Assembly (NCBI GenBank): GCA_015832175.1
Contig: WJXW01000016.1
Coordinates: forward strand, 1,401,656-1,465,655
DNA from: Paraphaeosphaeria minitans
Taxonomy: Eukaryota; Ascomycota; Dothideomycetes; Pleosporales; Didymosphaeriaceae
DNA length: 64,000 bases
Direction: 5' to 3'
Both the position numbers and the translations under genes were made by a program. Under the pieces are notes generated by a model. It did not search any database. It was not told the DNA's origin and saw only the letters and a list, made by a program, of their open reading frames with translations. Numbering within the stretch: position 1 is the first letter of the stretch; every line of letters starts with the position of its first letter. Below, piece after piece: positions 24,651 through 36,450 of this stretch.

Positions 24651-25602
24651 GTAAAAGAATAACTTAGTAGTATTAATGGAATAATACTTATTTTATATAA
24701 AGTTAGGGCGTAGTATAGATTTTGCGCAGCTAGCTCGCTTAGCGTATAGGCCCTTTATAAGTCCTTAGCGCTAGATACTATAACAGTATAATAATATTGT
24801 AATCTACCTATTACAGAACCTCCCCCTCTAGCTGTAGTCCTCTATAGTATACTATAGCCTTAATAAAAACCTTACCCTATAGGAAAGGAAAAGAGTGTCT
24901 ATAAGAGTACGTGTTATATATGTAATAATAGTGTGTTATAAGTAAATAGTACGTGTTGTAAACACATCGCGTGTGTTATTTATTATAAGGCTTCTACTCT
25001 TTCTGTTTACTATAGCCTTTTGTAATGTAGGGTAGTAGGGCTATATAGTTTTAATATTGTTTTAATCTTTATATACTCTCTACCTATATAATAGATAACT
25101 ACTATATTCTTAGCATAAATAAAATGCTTAACCTTTGAATAACCTTCTTAATTATCTAAGATACTATACTACCTAGTGCCTAAGTACATTAAGAAGTCTA
25201 ACCTATATAGTACTACTATCTTCGCGTTTAGTAGAGATACTAAGCGCGTAGACTATAATATAGTGCTTATCACTTATATACACTACGCGTAGAACTTAGG
25301 AAAGCTTTCTAAAAACTATATAAAAAATAAGAATAAGCGCTGTAACTATTATATTAAAGGTAATTATAAAGCCTATAACTTAGTATATCTAGAGCCGCGC
25401 GCTATATATACGCTTTAGCTAATACTTATAGGTGCTAAAGGTAATAATTAGGCGTCTTAATTACTTATACGCCCTTTATAACTACTACTATATTATAGTT
25501 ATAGAGACCTTAGGTAGGTAGCGTAAGATAGATAAGCGTGTAAAGGTAGTAGGCTTAAAGCTAGCTTATTACTAAAAGTAATTTAACTTAGAACTAGCTA
25601 AC
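24651..25602. other. unassigned RIP-degraded repeat DNA left of gypsy 2
   Basis: No confident gene. It holds the damaged end of gypsy 3, a pyrimidine tract CCTCCCCCTCT at about 24820, and a stretch rich in ACGTGTT/GTGTGTTAT motifs near 24900-24980. From about 25170 a + frame with only TAA/TAG stops is interrupted by gypsy 2 at 25603 and seems to continue after 32187. I cannot assign a family. Confidence 0.4.
25598..25602. repeat. target-site duplication CTAAC, left of gypsy 2
   Basis: CTAAC precedes the left LTR and recurs at 32187-32191. Confidence 0.9.
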
Positions 25603-26013
25603 TGTTAAATCCAAGAGGGTAGCTAGTCCTAAAGGGTTAAGGTTAGTTCTCAGGCAGGAGTACTTACAAAAGGTGGAAGGTCTTGTTAATATAATAGTAT
25701 CTTACAAAGTGTAACAAGTTAATAATTTAGTCTACTAGAATCTAAACAATAGATTAATAAACAGATTAAACATAAGTATAAAGAGCCTATTCTTGCGTTC
25801 CTATATACTAAGGCTGCTCTACTGCTTAGTGCCACTAAGTAACTAAGCACTTTACGTAACTAGCTCTGCTACTTAGTGCCGCTAAGCAACTAAGCATATT
25901 ATATAACCTAATTTAAGTTACTTAGCGTCTCTTTGTTACGTTTATAACCCTATTACTACTTTATTACACCTTTATAAGCGCCTAAGTCCTACGTTATTAT
26001 CTAGTACATAATA
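25603..26013 (-). repeat. 3' LTR of gypsy 2 (411 bp)
   Basis: It runs from TGTTAAATCC to ACATAATA (from TAACA). It pairs with 31776-32186 at identical length. It carries tandem TTAGTGCCACTAAGTAACTAAGCAC-like units (shortened here) absent from the gypsy 1 LTR. Confidence 0.92.
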
Positions 26014-26050
26014 TTATCCCCTCCTTTTCTATTCTTTGTTCTAAAGAATT

Positions 26051-26585
26051 ATGCCTACTAACTGTAATTCTATAAAGTGTTGTTACAGCCTCATCTCTAC
26101 TATTAAAAACTATAGAGTAGCTATAGTGTTAAAGTGCTCCTTCTATAAGTTATATTCCTATATTTATAAAGTCTATATTAGCTTAGGAAAGTCTAGTAAG
26201 TATTAGAAATAAAGCTTAAAGTGTAATATAGCTATTACTAGGAATAAGTTCTTACAGTTAATTACTAAGAAGAAGAAATTAGAGGCGTAAATATTAGAGG
26301 CGTAAAAAGAATAGAACGTAGCGTTTAAAGCCCTACGCATAGCGTATATAAAAGAGGATTAGTTATTAAAATAATTAGCGTAGAATAAAAAGCGTGCTAG
26401 TAAGGTTATTATAGTAGAGAGTGCTGCGCTAATAGAGTTAGAGTTAAAGGAGGACTTAGCCTATCCTACTTAGTCTACTAGTCTAGCTAAACTTAGCACG
26501 TCTATATAGTCTATAATAGACAACCTGCCTCTAGAATTCTAGAACAATTCCTTAGCGTTACTGTTTTAGGTAAGTCTATTAATAG
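26051..26585 (+). pseudogene. antisense reading frame in the 3' region of gypsy 2 (Cys-rich plus coiled coil)
   Basis: A + strand frame, opposite to pol, opens with ATG at 26051 and runs about 175 codons with only TAA/TAG stops. The first about 60 codons are rich in Cys and Tyr, with spacing that could be a RIP-mutated zinc-cluster finger. Then follows a Lys/Glu/Leu/Ala-rich coiled coil (about 26250-26410) and a Ser/Leu-rich tail. Gypsy 1 has a similar but clearly diverged frame in the same place (6561-7060). Function unknown. Confidence 0.5.
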
Positions 26586-26639
26586 AATTCTTTAATCTTT
26601 TATTAACGGTTTCCTAGGTAGTTCTTTAGTTCCTAAGTG

Positions 26640-29600
26640 TTTTTACTGTGTGAGTAACCTTTCTACTTAATAAGGTATACGTTGTTATACTAATTATATT
26701 CTAGAATTTTTTTAACCTTAAATTTGTTTTCTTTCTTAGTCTAGTAGTAGAAGGTGGTTTTAACTAGTGTATTAGGGTCTGCTAGTTCTAGTAGTAATAC
26801 GTGGAATACTAGGTGTATCTTTGCATCTAGCGATAGTTCCAACTTATAGTTCACTAGTGATATTTACTTAGAAATATAAAATAGTCTAACCTTAATATAA
26901 TTTAGTTTCTTATGTTTCTTCTTCTAAGTTTAAAGGTTCTTTGTAAGCAGATATACTTTATCCCCCTTCTTTAGCTAAGGTGCTATTTTTTATTTTTAGT
27001 TTTAGTATAAAATTAATTGCTACTAAGCTTTCTTAAGATTCTCTTAGAGTTATTAGTGTATTTTCTTTTTGTTTTCTACTATATCTATGGCTTCTTTTAC
27101 TTTAATTGTTGTAGGAAATTATTGGTTAAAGAGATGTAGGTGTCTTCTATAGTTTGTATAGAATAGTGTATGTCCTAATACTGCTAATACTTTGTTATTA
27201 TAGGCCAACTGTACTATAGGTAGTAATAAAACCTAGTTATTCTTCTAACTGTTATAGTAGATGCGTAGGTACGTTTCTATAGTCTAGTTTGTACGTTCTG
27301 TCTGTCTGTCTATTTATAAATAGTAAGCTGTTAATAGCTTTTGTTTCGTTCTAAGCAGTACTATAAGCGTTGTCTAATAATTTAACGTAAAGAGCTTGTC
27401 TCTATTGCTAATAATTATTTTTAGGATTCTGTGGTGTCTAATTAGTCTATCTAGGATAAGAAAAGCGAGTTCCTTTACTATTATTTTTTTAAGGCATAGA
27501 ATAAGCTTAATATACTTAGTTAGTTAGTAGACTACTACTAGTATACTATTGTATTTAATTCCTATTGTTAAATCCTTAGAGTTTAGAATTCCTGTAACAA
27601 AATCTATAGCAATGTCTTCCTATAGTACTGTTAGTATTCTAATTGCTTACATCTCTCTATATTTAAAATATATACTATGTTTATTTCTCTAGCATTCTAC
27701 ATATTTATAGATATAAGTTATTACAGCTTCCTTAATTCCTTTAAAGGTGTAATTCCTTTAAATAAGTTCTATTATTTTCGTAATGCCTAGGTGTCTGTAC
27801 ATAGGGTTATCGTAGTATTATTAGATAATCTTAGTCTGTAGATGTTCTAGAACTTCTTAGTAAATTACTAAAAGTTAATTTAGTTCTGCTGTTAGCTCTA
27901 GAGATCTATCTTTAGCTTTACAAAGAATTGTAGAGAAGGTTTTTACTTTTTCTTCTACTAGATTACTTTATTAGCTAAGAGCGTCTGCTCTGCCATTTTC
28001 TTTCCTAGCTACATAGATAATTTTAAACTTATACTGCCTAGTAGTTTGCGACTATCTTTGTTATTATAGCGTAAGTTCTTTTATTATTGTAAACCTCAGA
28101 AGGTTCTTATAATCTATATAGATTTCTAGTGTTAAGTAACTAAGCGCGTAAATCCTCTAGTGCTTTAAAGCTTTAACAATAGTATAGAGTTCTTTATTAT
28201 GTACGTTGTATCGTGTTTTAGCGTTATTAAATTTGCATAAGTAATAGGTAATTAGGTGCTATTTGCTATTACGTTCTTATTTAGCGTAGGCGCCTAGCGC
28301 AAGATCGCTAGCGTCTATTTTAAAGCGTAGTAGTTTATTACTTCTAAAATAAATAAGGATAGGTTCTATAATACATGCTGTCTTAAGGAGTTAGAATAAT
28401 ATTTTACACTTATCTATCTATTTAAAAGGTACATCCTTCTTTATAAGATTTATTAAGGGTATTGTGACCTTTGCGTAATCTTAGATGAATTGTTAATTAA
28501 ATCTACAGAATCTTAAGAATTCTTAGATATTTTTAGCTATCTTTAGTATTAGCTAGTTCTTAATGTATTTAACTTTACTTAGTGCTATCTTAATTCCTTC
28601 TATAGTAATAATGTGTTCTAGGAATTTAAGTTATTTAACGTTAAACTTACATTTCTTAAGTTTAATACAAAGGCATACTCTGTCTAGTGCTTCTAGTACT
28701 GTCTATACATGCTTAGTGTGGTCTAATTCGTTTTTAGAAAAGACAAGGATATTGTCTATATACGCGATAATGAATATGTCTAGATATTCGCAGAGTACGT
28801 TATTAATAAGTGCTATAAAAGCTGCTAGTGCGTTTATAAGTCTAAAAGGCATAATCTTATATTTAAATAGTCTATAGCGTAATTAAAACGCTATTTTCTA
28901 TTCTTTACCTTTCTTAATTTGTATAAGGTGGTAACCGTCTCTTAGATCCATTATTATGAATATCTTAGCTTAAGATAGTTAATCTCGTAACTCTATAATG
29001 TTTAGTAGTAGATATTAGTTCTTTATTATTATGTTATTAAGTTATTAGTAGTTAACGCATAGTTTATCTAATTCATCCTTTTTCTTAACAAACATAAAAG
29101 GGCTTACTACTAGTGACTTTAATAGTTATATATATCCTTTCTTAAGATTTGTTTTAATAAAATCACGTTCTTTAAGAAGTTCTTCTCCTATCTTACTATA
29201 TAGTAGTCTAAAGGGTGGCGTCTTCCCTTCTTCTAGGTCTATTATAAAATCCTAGGATTAATGTTCTAGTAGGTTTGCTTTTCCTTCCTTTTCTATAAAC
29301 ATATATGTCTATTTCCTATACTCTCTTAGTAAGGTAAGGGGTGTACTATTGTCCTCTTTCTTACGCTTCTTAACCTAGTGATTCCTACTAGCGTCTACTA
29401 AGGTGTGCTTCTGTTTTTTAACTATCTATCGCGGTATTATGTTATTAATAACTCCTTTATCTACTATTATTTTTAGTTAATGTATAGGCTTTACTTACAA
29501 TGCATAATTATAGCGTTTAAATAATATTTTCTTTATACCCTAGTTAATCTACAAGTTATGTATTATTAACTAAAGTAATCCTAAGACTAACTTATACTTA

Positions 29601-31720
29601 GATTCTAGTAAGACATCTAAAGTAAGTTCCTCTCTATATCCTTAGACTATTATTGTAGTAGTAACCTCCTAGTATATTTAAGGTGTCTTAGGCATTAGGA
29701 ATCTATTCGCGACATAGATAATATAGGGTACTTTTTTCTCTAATATTATAAGTCCTACTTGTCTTACTGTCTAATAAGATATAAAGTTCTTTTCTACTCT
29801 TAAGTCTATAAGAGCTTAAGTCTATATTCCTTTAAGCTGTACTAGTAGCTTAACTAATACTGTGCTTACTATAGCATTTAATTTAATAAAGGCGTTTTCT
29901 TATCTAAGTTTAGGCCTAAAAAAAATATCTGTTTGTGTAGGTTATAGTTAAGTTCTAGTGCCTAGTATACGTTTCTAAGCATCTACTTCTATTATTATTC
30001 TTAAGTATGTAGCTTATATAGATTGTCTTTTTCTTCTTTCTATAAGAATGTTCTTCTGTTTTTCCTTTTACAGTCTTTACTATTCCTGTGTACTAGTTAA
30101 ATTAGTAGTTCTATTATTACTTCTTATATAGGGTAGTTTGCAAAGCCGTCTAAGTGTTTAGCCACGTAGTAGTATTTATAGTCTTAGTTTAGACACGTGT
30201 ACTAGTACAGTTATATATAGTCTCTATTAATAAGCATATTATAGCATTTGTTATCTTTTAGCGTAAAGTAAAAAAAGTATTTTACTTATTATTTATTCTA
30301 GAGGTGTTTGTTATAAACTGCGATAGGGTAGTCTATCTATATCTATCTACAGCGCAGTTTCCTTCTAGGTTATTTCTTATTCTCCTCTTTCTCTACCTTA
30401 TATTATATATATGTTAGTTCTTCGCAATGCGTCTATATATAGAATTAGTGTGTAGGATTTTAGTAGTCTAGGTAGTACTTTAGTACGTAGTCTAACTTCT
30501 TATTCTTATAAGGTTGTATTCCTTTTAGTGCCTAGTGGGGTTCTATATAGTCCTAAACATTTAGTTTATACTTAGGTGACATAGGGTTATCTTCTTCCCA
30601 CCTATTTTATAGGTGAGGAGTAGGAGATCTTAGTATCTCTTCTACGTCTTCTACGTTGTGGTATACGTTAGAGTTATCTTCCAGATCTTTATATAGTTAT
30701 AAGTTAGGTAAATCTAATTACTTACTTTATTCTAGTATAACGCGTTAGTAACTAAATAGTGTTGTAATAACTTCCTATTCCTTATTAGGTTCTTAGTCCT
30801 TAATAGTTAGTATATTTAACTTAGTTTAATAGACTTTGTTCTTTAATCTACAGTTCCTAGCTATGTGGCCTAGTTTGCTATATATAAAGCATTTATAGGT
30901 CTTAGTTATTAGTTATTAACTTCTATTAAAGACGTGTTTGTTAGGCTACTTAGGGCCTATTCTTCCTCCTTTTCCTTTGCCTAAGTAGTTAAACTAGACA
31001 TCTTCTATTAGTTTGTATCTCTAGTAGTTCCTTAGCTGTTGCCTTTAGACGATTCTAATAGGGTTCTTATAAACTATTTTTGCTAGTTATTTAAAGCTTA
31101 TTACCTTAGAGTTTTAGTAGAGCTCTTGTTATAGTAAAAACTATTCTCTATTAATCCTAATAGTTTCTTTATATAGTTCTTTAAGGTTAGCGATTTATGC
31201 ACTACTACGTAAGAGTTTCTTATATAGTTTCTGTTTAAGTCCTTATTTATACATGTCCTAAAGAGATTTATTGTCCTAGTTAAGTTACATAGCGTATCTG
31301 CAAAACTTAGCTATATACTTAGCTGCTAATTATTTCTAAGTTATAGTCTAAATCTTTACTTTTATAATAGAGTCCTTATTGGTAATTCGAAAGAGTTATT
31401 TAAGGTATTTCTTAAAGTTATTATAATTCTTAATAATATTAACTATATTAGTGTGTTTGTTTGCGTAATTATCGTTATTGTTATTATAGTCTATTCCTAG
31501 GTACTTTTTAAGGTAAAGATAGATCTATAATCCTATATCTCCTCGCATATATATTACTACAAAGATAACCTTCTTCTTGTCTTTAAGGGGTTTGTTTAAG
31601 TTAAAGAAGTAGAGGTCTAACTAGAGAATCTAGACGTTAGTTTAAGATTATTCACTAAAGTAGAAATTAAGTTTGTGCACCTTACTACTATTCTTTATAG
31701 GAGTAATTTTAGCGGCACCT
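26640..31720 (-). pseudogene. gypsy 2 gag-pol relic
   Basis: Minus-strand reading through TAA/TAG gives gag (about 30900-31720) and a zinc knuckle at about 30850-30890 reading C-F-I-Y ... H ... C, with the second Cys mutated to Tyr. Protease follows (about 29700-29850), then RT (about 28570-29270) with Y-I-D-N at 28744-28767, RNase H (about 28050-28480) and integrase (about 27110-27870) with an HHCC region, ISDRDKLFT-like and QTDxxxERTNQ-like blocks. The order is that of Ty3/gypsy. It is inactive. Confidence 0.87.
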
Positions 31721-31775
31721 AAAGCTGTAGAAGAGGTAGGAGTTTGTGAAGTACTTATATTAAGAGTGTTTAAGA

Positions 31776-32186
31776 TGTTAAATCTAAGAGGGTAGCTAGT
31801 CCTAAAGGGTTAAGGTTAGTTCTTAGGCAGGAGTACTTACAGAAGGTAGAAAGTCTTATTAATATAATAGTATTTTGCAAAGTGTAACAAGTTAATAATT
31901 TAGTCTACTAGAATCTAAACAATAGATTAATAAACGGATTAAACATAAGTATAGAGAGCCCATCCTCGCGTTCCTATATACTAAAGCTACTCCGCTGCTT
32001 AGTACCACTAAGTAACTAAGCACTTTACGTAACTAGCTCTACTACTTAGTGCTACTAAGTAACTAAGCACATTACATAACCTAATCTAAGTTGCTTAGCG
32101 TCTCTTTGTTACATTTATAACCCTGTCGCCGCTTTATCACACCTTTATAAGCGCCCAAGTCCCACGTTGTTATCTGGTACGTAACA
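31776..32186 (-). repeat. 5' LTR of gypsy 2 (411 bp)
   Basis: It runs from TGTTAAATC to GGTACGTAACA, with terminal inverted TGTTA/TAACA, and is followed by CTAAC at 32187-32191. Confidence 0.93.
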
Positions 32187-32630
32187 CTAACTACTGGCGT
32201 ATTACAGCTTATATTAGTATACCTATAGGTATAGTGACCTAGGTGCCTACTACTAGCCCTTAGTATATAGGCTTAATCTTAGTAGAGTAGTGTTAGATTA
32301 CTAGTACTCTTAAAGTAGTTATTCCCCTTATATAGTAGATAGTAAGTTTGCACCTTTTCTACACTTAAAACGTATACTAATAGCTTACTTTAGATTAATC
32401 TAGCGTCTACTCCTTACTATAATAAGGGTAACTTAAATAATAGTAATAAAGAGAGTAGGGAGGAGGTTACTATTAGAAGTATAGTAGGCGAGGATAGTAA
32501 GGATAATAAGGATTATAAAGATAATAAGTAGGGGGGCATAGGCGGCGCGTAGTTTAGTTAAATTACTTTTTAGAAGCTAGCCTATAGGCCTTAGGTAGAT
32601 ACCTTTAATAGGTTAAAAGTGCTCTATAAG
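32187..32630. other. unassigned host repeat to the right of gypsy 2
   Basis: The + frame seen left of gypsy 2 seems to continue here with only TAA/TAG stops. It includes a Glu/Asp/Lys-rich run (about 32450-32530) and ends in a Cys-Cys-containing segment where copia C begins at 32631. Not identified; it may be a gag or accessory frame of an older transposon. Confidence 0.4.
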
Positions 32631-32822
32631 TGTTGTGGTAAAAAGGGCTTAAACTATTACAGGATATTCAGGAGCAGAGTTGTAAAGAATACAAATAGCT
32701 AATTGTAGGAAAGGATGCCGAAAGGGCAGACTATATATAAAAGAAATAAGCCTCTTGGCAAGAATCCTGTAATATGAATTAGTGGATCTAGAAAGAATTA
32801 CAGAAGTAAGTGTTTTACTTTA
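32631..32822 (-). repeat. 3' LTR of copia fragment C (192 bp)
   Basis: This is the reverse complement of the LTRs at 5889-6080, 9313-9504 and 16436-16627. It is bounded by TGTTG on the left and by CTTTA (from CTTCA) followed by ACACACCCCC on the right. Confidence 0.9.
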
Positions 32823-33291
32823 ACACACCCCCTAGGTAATTGCTTAAAGCAGATTACCTATTCTAAAAAGTAATCTTTAATTGTCTAAATCCTTCCTAAA
32901 GATCTTTAAAAAAACTATCTAAAGGCTGTTTAAAAATTAAAAAACTATTAAGAATTATTCTTCTAAATCTCTTTATCTTAAGAATAGCGATTCTATTACC
33001 CCCTATTTATTATAATAGTAAAACAATCGCTATTTATTTTTTAAATCACAAATCCTATTGTGAATCGTGTCCAGAATCTCTTCTTCCAGTAGATTAGGAG
33101 CTTATAAGCGTAGTATAAAGGCCTAGAGTGTAAACGCTTTTATTTCGCTACTCTTTTTGCTTACTTCTATTAACTATAAGGTAATTTCTCCGCTCTTACT
33201 AGCCAGTAAGTACAATAGGTAGGCGCGTTTTAATTAGGAAAGAGTAGTAGTAAGAGAAATAAGTAGTAAGGAAGGAGCGCATTTAGCGCTT
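32631..33291 (-). mobile_element. copia fragment C (3' LTR plus 3' region, reversed)
   Basis: It starts with a 192-bp reversed LTR (32631-32822), followed by the reverse complement of the copia 3' region as in 5400-5888 and 15960-16435. Homology stops at about 33291, where a new sequence beginning TGTGATGGACTGG takes over. It carries a one-base insertion in an A run near 32910 relative to the other copies. This is a truncated end of a copia element. Confidence 0.88.
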
Positions 33292-33405
33292 ATGTGATGG
33301 ACTGGGGCTATGCCCCAGCCTTTAGAAGGATTTTAAGGAAAGGAACTGCCCTAAAGAAGTGGACCTACTAAGGAGAACTCTTCTTATAAGCAGCACACCC
33401 CCCTA
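33292..33405. repeat. lightly mutated hairpin-headed sequence, possible LTR edge
   Basis: It begins TGTGATGGA and then a perfect 7-bp inverted repeat CTGGGGC-TAT-GCCCCAG (about 33300-33316). Many copia-type fungal LTRs begin TGTGATGGAC followed by a similar hairpin, so this may be the start of another LTR truncating copia C. No second copy is in the window. It is visibly less RIP-mutated than its neighbours. Confidence 0.35.
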
Positions 33406-34960
33406 TAAAGACTTAATACCTAGAATTCATCCTTTACATTTAGCACTTACAGTTCTATTTACTCTCTAAGGCTAGCCTATAATATTAAATTCTAGGTCTT
33501 CTAGAAAAGAGTCGTTTAAAGGAACAGAGAAATATAATAGAGTCTAGAATAACTTACTAATAAATACCTCTAATATTACTAAGTTACTTAAGTAGTACCC
33601 TTTCTACTACTAGCTTAGCTATTTTATTAGCGTAGGCACACCTATAAAAGGCTATTGCCTAGTAGTACTTAATATGCATAGCTGCTATACAGCACTTATA
33701 GTACTTAACTAAATAGTGTGTAGTAGTAAAAGTTTTATCTACTACACTCTTAGGTGCGTAGGACACAGCCTATGTTACCTATATAGTACCTACTTTACCT
33801 ACTAGCAATGCCCCTAGCTGGCTAGAGATAGGGAAGGGGCTACTATAAGAGCGCTAGATAGAGAGGAAAGTAGTAGTGTATTACTATATAGTTTTATTAC
33901 TAAGCAACTATGCGTAATTTAGTATATAGATAGTAGTTACGTAAAGGCTGGCAGCTATAGTTATTAAATTACGCCTCTTACCCTTATTATCTTCCTTCCT
34001 AATGTTTTACTTAAGAATCTAGGCAACGTTAGGCTTATCTTCTAGTGTAATACTGTTGTAGGCATTAACTTCTACCTAGCTAGCGTTTAGGGGAGGGCAA
34101 AGTAGACCTAGCTTAACCACCTTCTTACGCTGCTAGTAGGCTGCCTACCTACGTTAGCGGTCCTGTTCTGCGCAGTAGTTATTGTGGGTCGTCGCCCTAA
34201 CGTAGGCGGGCAACACCTAGAACGTAGGGCTCTGCGTGGAAAAAAGATAGGATAGTAGTTAGAAGCAGACCTACTTAGTGGGCAGAGAGGTAAAAGTAGA
34301 GATAGAGGGCTACTATATACACCTTAAGAAAGGCTCCTAGGCTAAAGGAGGCACTTTACTTAGGTCTTTAACATTATTATTATTAGCGTTCTAATAGTTA
34401 GGATTTATAGTAAGTTGCTAGGTAGTAGCAATAAAATATTACTACGCGTTATTAGGCAGCGTATTAAAGGGGAGTATTTAGTAAATTAGACTAATAGCAA
34501 ATAGGAGTAATAGAGCAATTAGGACTAGCTTATAGTGGCTGGCGTTATTAGGAAGCAACTATCTAGCGCTATAATAGGGGGTTTGTAAGCTTTGCCAGTG
34601 TAGTAGGATAGTAAGCTAGCGTGCAAAGAGCTATTTGTACACTTTATTAGGGGGGTTATAACTAAAGTTGCGAAGGACGCAACCTTTAGTAGCTAGAGGA
34701 AAGCTGTAGGGGCTACTATTATAGTAAGTAGTAGTATCCTTAAGGACAGCTATCTAATGTATATTTAAGTGGGAAGCAGTAGGTAAGATAGAAAGAGGTA
34801 GGATAAAAAGTAGTAGATAGGGAAGATATAGTAACGCGCTAAGCACCTATACTTATACTCTACTATATATTTATAACCTACGCGCTGTTATAATTAACGC
34901 TTATAACACTACTAAAGTATTTAAACTAATAGTAAATACGTAAACTAAGGTAAATTAACT
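33406..34960. other. gene-free repeat DNA, no family recognised
   Basis: A + frame with TAA/TAG stops can be followed for part of 33410-33840, but no domain is recognisable. Around 34120-34260 the sequence is richer in G+C and less mutated. No RNA gene or intact ORF was seen. Confidence 0.4.
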
Positions 34961-35075
34961 TAACGCAAGCTGGCATTAAGTAACAGTAATTTATAATAAT
35001 TTAGGTAAGGTGGTAGGGTGTAAATCTCTAAGATATAGTACTGTAAAGCGCTAATTTGTGTACTTATATTAGACT

Positions 35076-35118
35076 AACTATTTAAACTGCACACAAATTG
35101 TGTCTAGTTTAAATAGTT
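35076..35118. repeat. perfect 13-bp inverted repeat with extended arms
   Basis: AACTATTTAAACT at 35076-35088 is mirrored by AGTTTAAATAGTT at 35106-35118. The 17-base loop is itself nearly palindromic (ACACAAATTGTGT). Imperfect pairing extends outward through GTGTACTTATA and TATAAGTAAGTGTAC (about 35058-35135). Confidence 0.75.
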
Positions 35119-35279
35119 ATTTATAAGTAAGTGTACTTTCTTTTACGTTAAGCGCAGCTACCTAGCGTAGCACATAAGAAAAAAAGTATATAAACGCGAA
35201 GCTAGGCGTATTTTTAAAACACGCTGCCATATTTATTAACTTATAGCTAGCTCCCTACTAACCTATGTGGCTAAAGCCA

Positions 35280-36450
35280 GCATAGATAGGACTAACATAC
35301 ACGAACTAATGCGAATTAACGCGAATAACGCGAATTAATAGAAAGTAGCGTAGATTGGCACTAATTCTATAGCGATTATATAGAAGGTAAGGACTTAGAT
35401 GGGCCGCTTATAACTTACTAGGACTTATAGGCATGCCCTATAGATAGAAAGAATCTAGATAAGCCACTTATTCCTTAACTTAATGGTAATTAACGCTAAT
35501 TGCTAAGAAGCAGCGTAAATTGCCACTATATAGACTTATGGATGCGAATAAGCTGCTGCTTTACTATACTATATTATATAAGAAAGAGGGCTTTGTAAGC
35601 AAAGGTCCTAGTAACGTGAATTAACGCGAATTAACGTAAATTAACGCTAATTAACGCGAATTAATAGGAAGTAGCGTAAATTACTACTATATTAACTTAT
35701 AAATCGCAAGGATCTGTACAGAAGCATTAAAACTATTCTACCTAGAGACTACGCTTTAGATTATAGATAAGGAAGACATAGATAAGTATCTTGTACTTAG
35801 GCAAATAGACTATCTTAACGCGAGTTCACGCGAACTAACGTAAAGTAGGGTGCATTGGCACTAAGTTAGTACTAACCCTAATATATAGTAAGCACCTAGA
35901 TAAGCCGCCTATTCTTTATTAGAGGACTTACAGGCATGCCCTATAGATAAAAAAGATATAAATAAGCCGCTTATTCCTTAAATTAACGCGAATTAACGTG
36001 AATTAATAAGAAGTAGCGTAAATTAGCACTAAGTCTGTACTAACCCTAATATATAGTAAGCACCTAGATAAGCTGCCTATTTTTTATTAGAGGACTTACA
36101 GGCATGCCCTATAGATAGTAAAGATTTAGATGTGCTGCTTATTCCTTATCTAAGGACGTTTAGCTATACCCTATAGACAGGAAGTTGTTGTCCACAGGAC
36201 AAGGATGCAGTATAGCCATAGGGGCTATATTACAATATAATTAATAGAGCTAGTATAGGTAGTAAGACCTCCTAATTATGTAAATTAGGGACATTAACGC
36301 TAGTTTATATAAATTAACGCTAATAAAGAGGAAGCAGTGCAAATTACTACTATATTAATTTATAGATAGTAAGAATATAAATATACTACTACTTTACTAT
36401 ATAGGATTAGGTGAAAAAGAGGGCTATGTAAGCAAAGGCCTAGATTAACG
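35280..36450. repeat. degenerate repeat array built on GCGAATTAACGC motifs
   Basis: At least six irregular units of roughly 110-190 bp, each opening with one to four copies of an (A/T)TTAACGCGAATTAAC-like motif. Most continue with GGAAGTAGCGTAAATTRGCACTA. Longer segments also recur: GCACCTAGATAAGCCGCCTA with the following about 60 bp at about 35890 and 36060, and an AAGAGGGCTTTGTAAGCAAAGG block at about 35585 and 36420. Single units occur outside the array at about 34965, 37110, 37450, 39330 and 39710. Confidence 0.7.

Larger units (their letters stand above)
25603..32186 (-). mobile_element. Complete Ty3/gypsy retrotransposon 2, RIP-degraded
   Basis: A full-length 6584-bp element on the minus strand with two 411-bp LTRs and a perfect CTAAC target duplication. 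From right to left it holds the 5' LTR, gag with zinc knuckle, protease, RT, RNase H, integrase, a 3' region with an antisense frame, the polypurine tract (minus strand GGAGGGGATAA, 26014-26024) and the 3' LTR. It is the uninterrupted homologue of gypsy 1 and shows what the pre-insertion sequence of copia B looked like. All frames are broken by RIP stops. Confidence 0.93.

Noticed and set aside
28563..28877. 104-codon + strand ORF (related one at 9117-9299)
   Set aside because: Antisense to the gypsy reverse transcriptase, which is clearly coded on the minus strand; it is open only because RIP places its stops on the pol strand.
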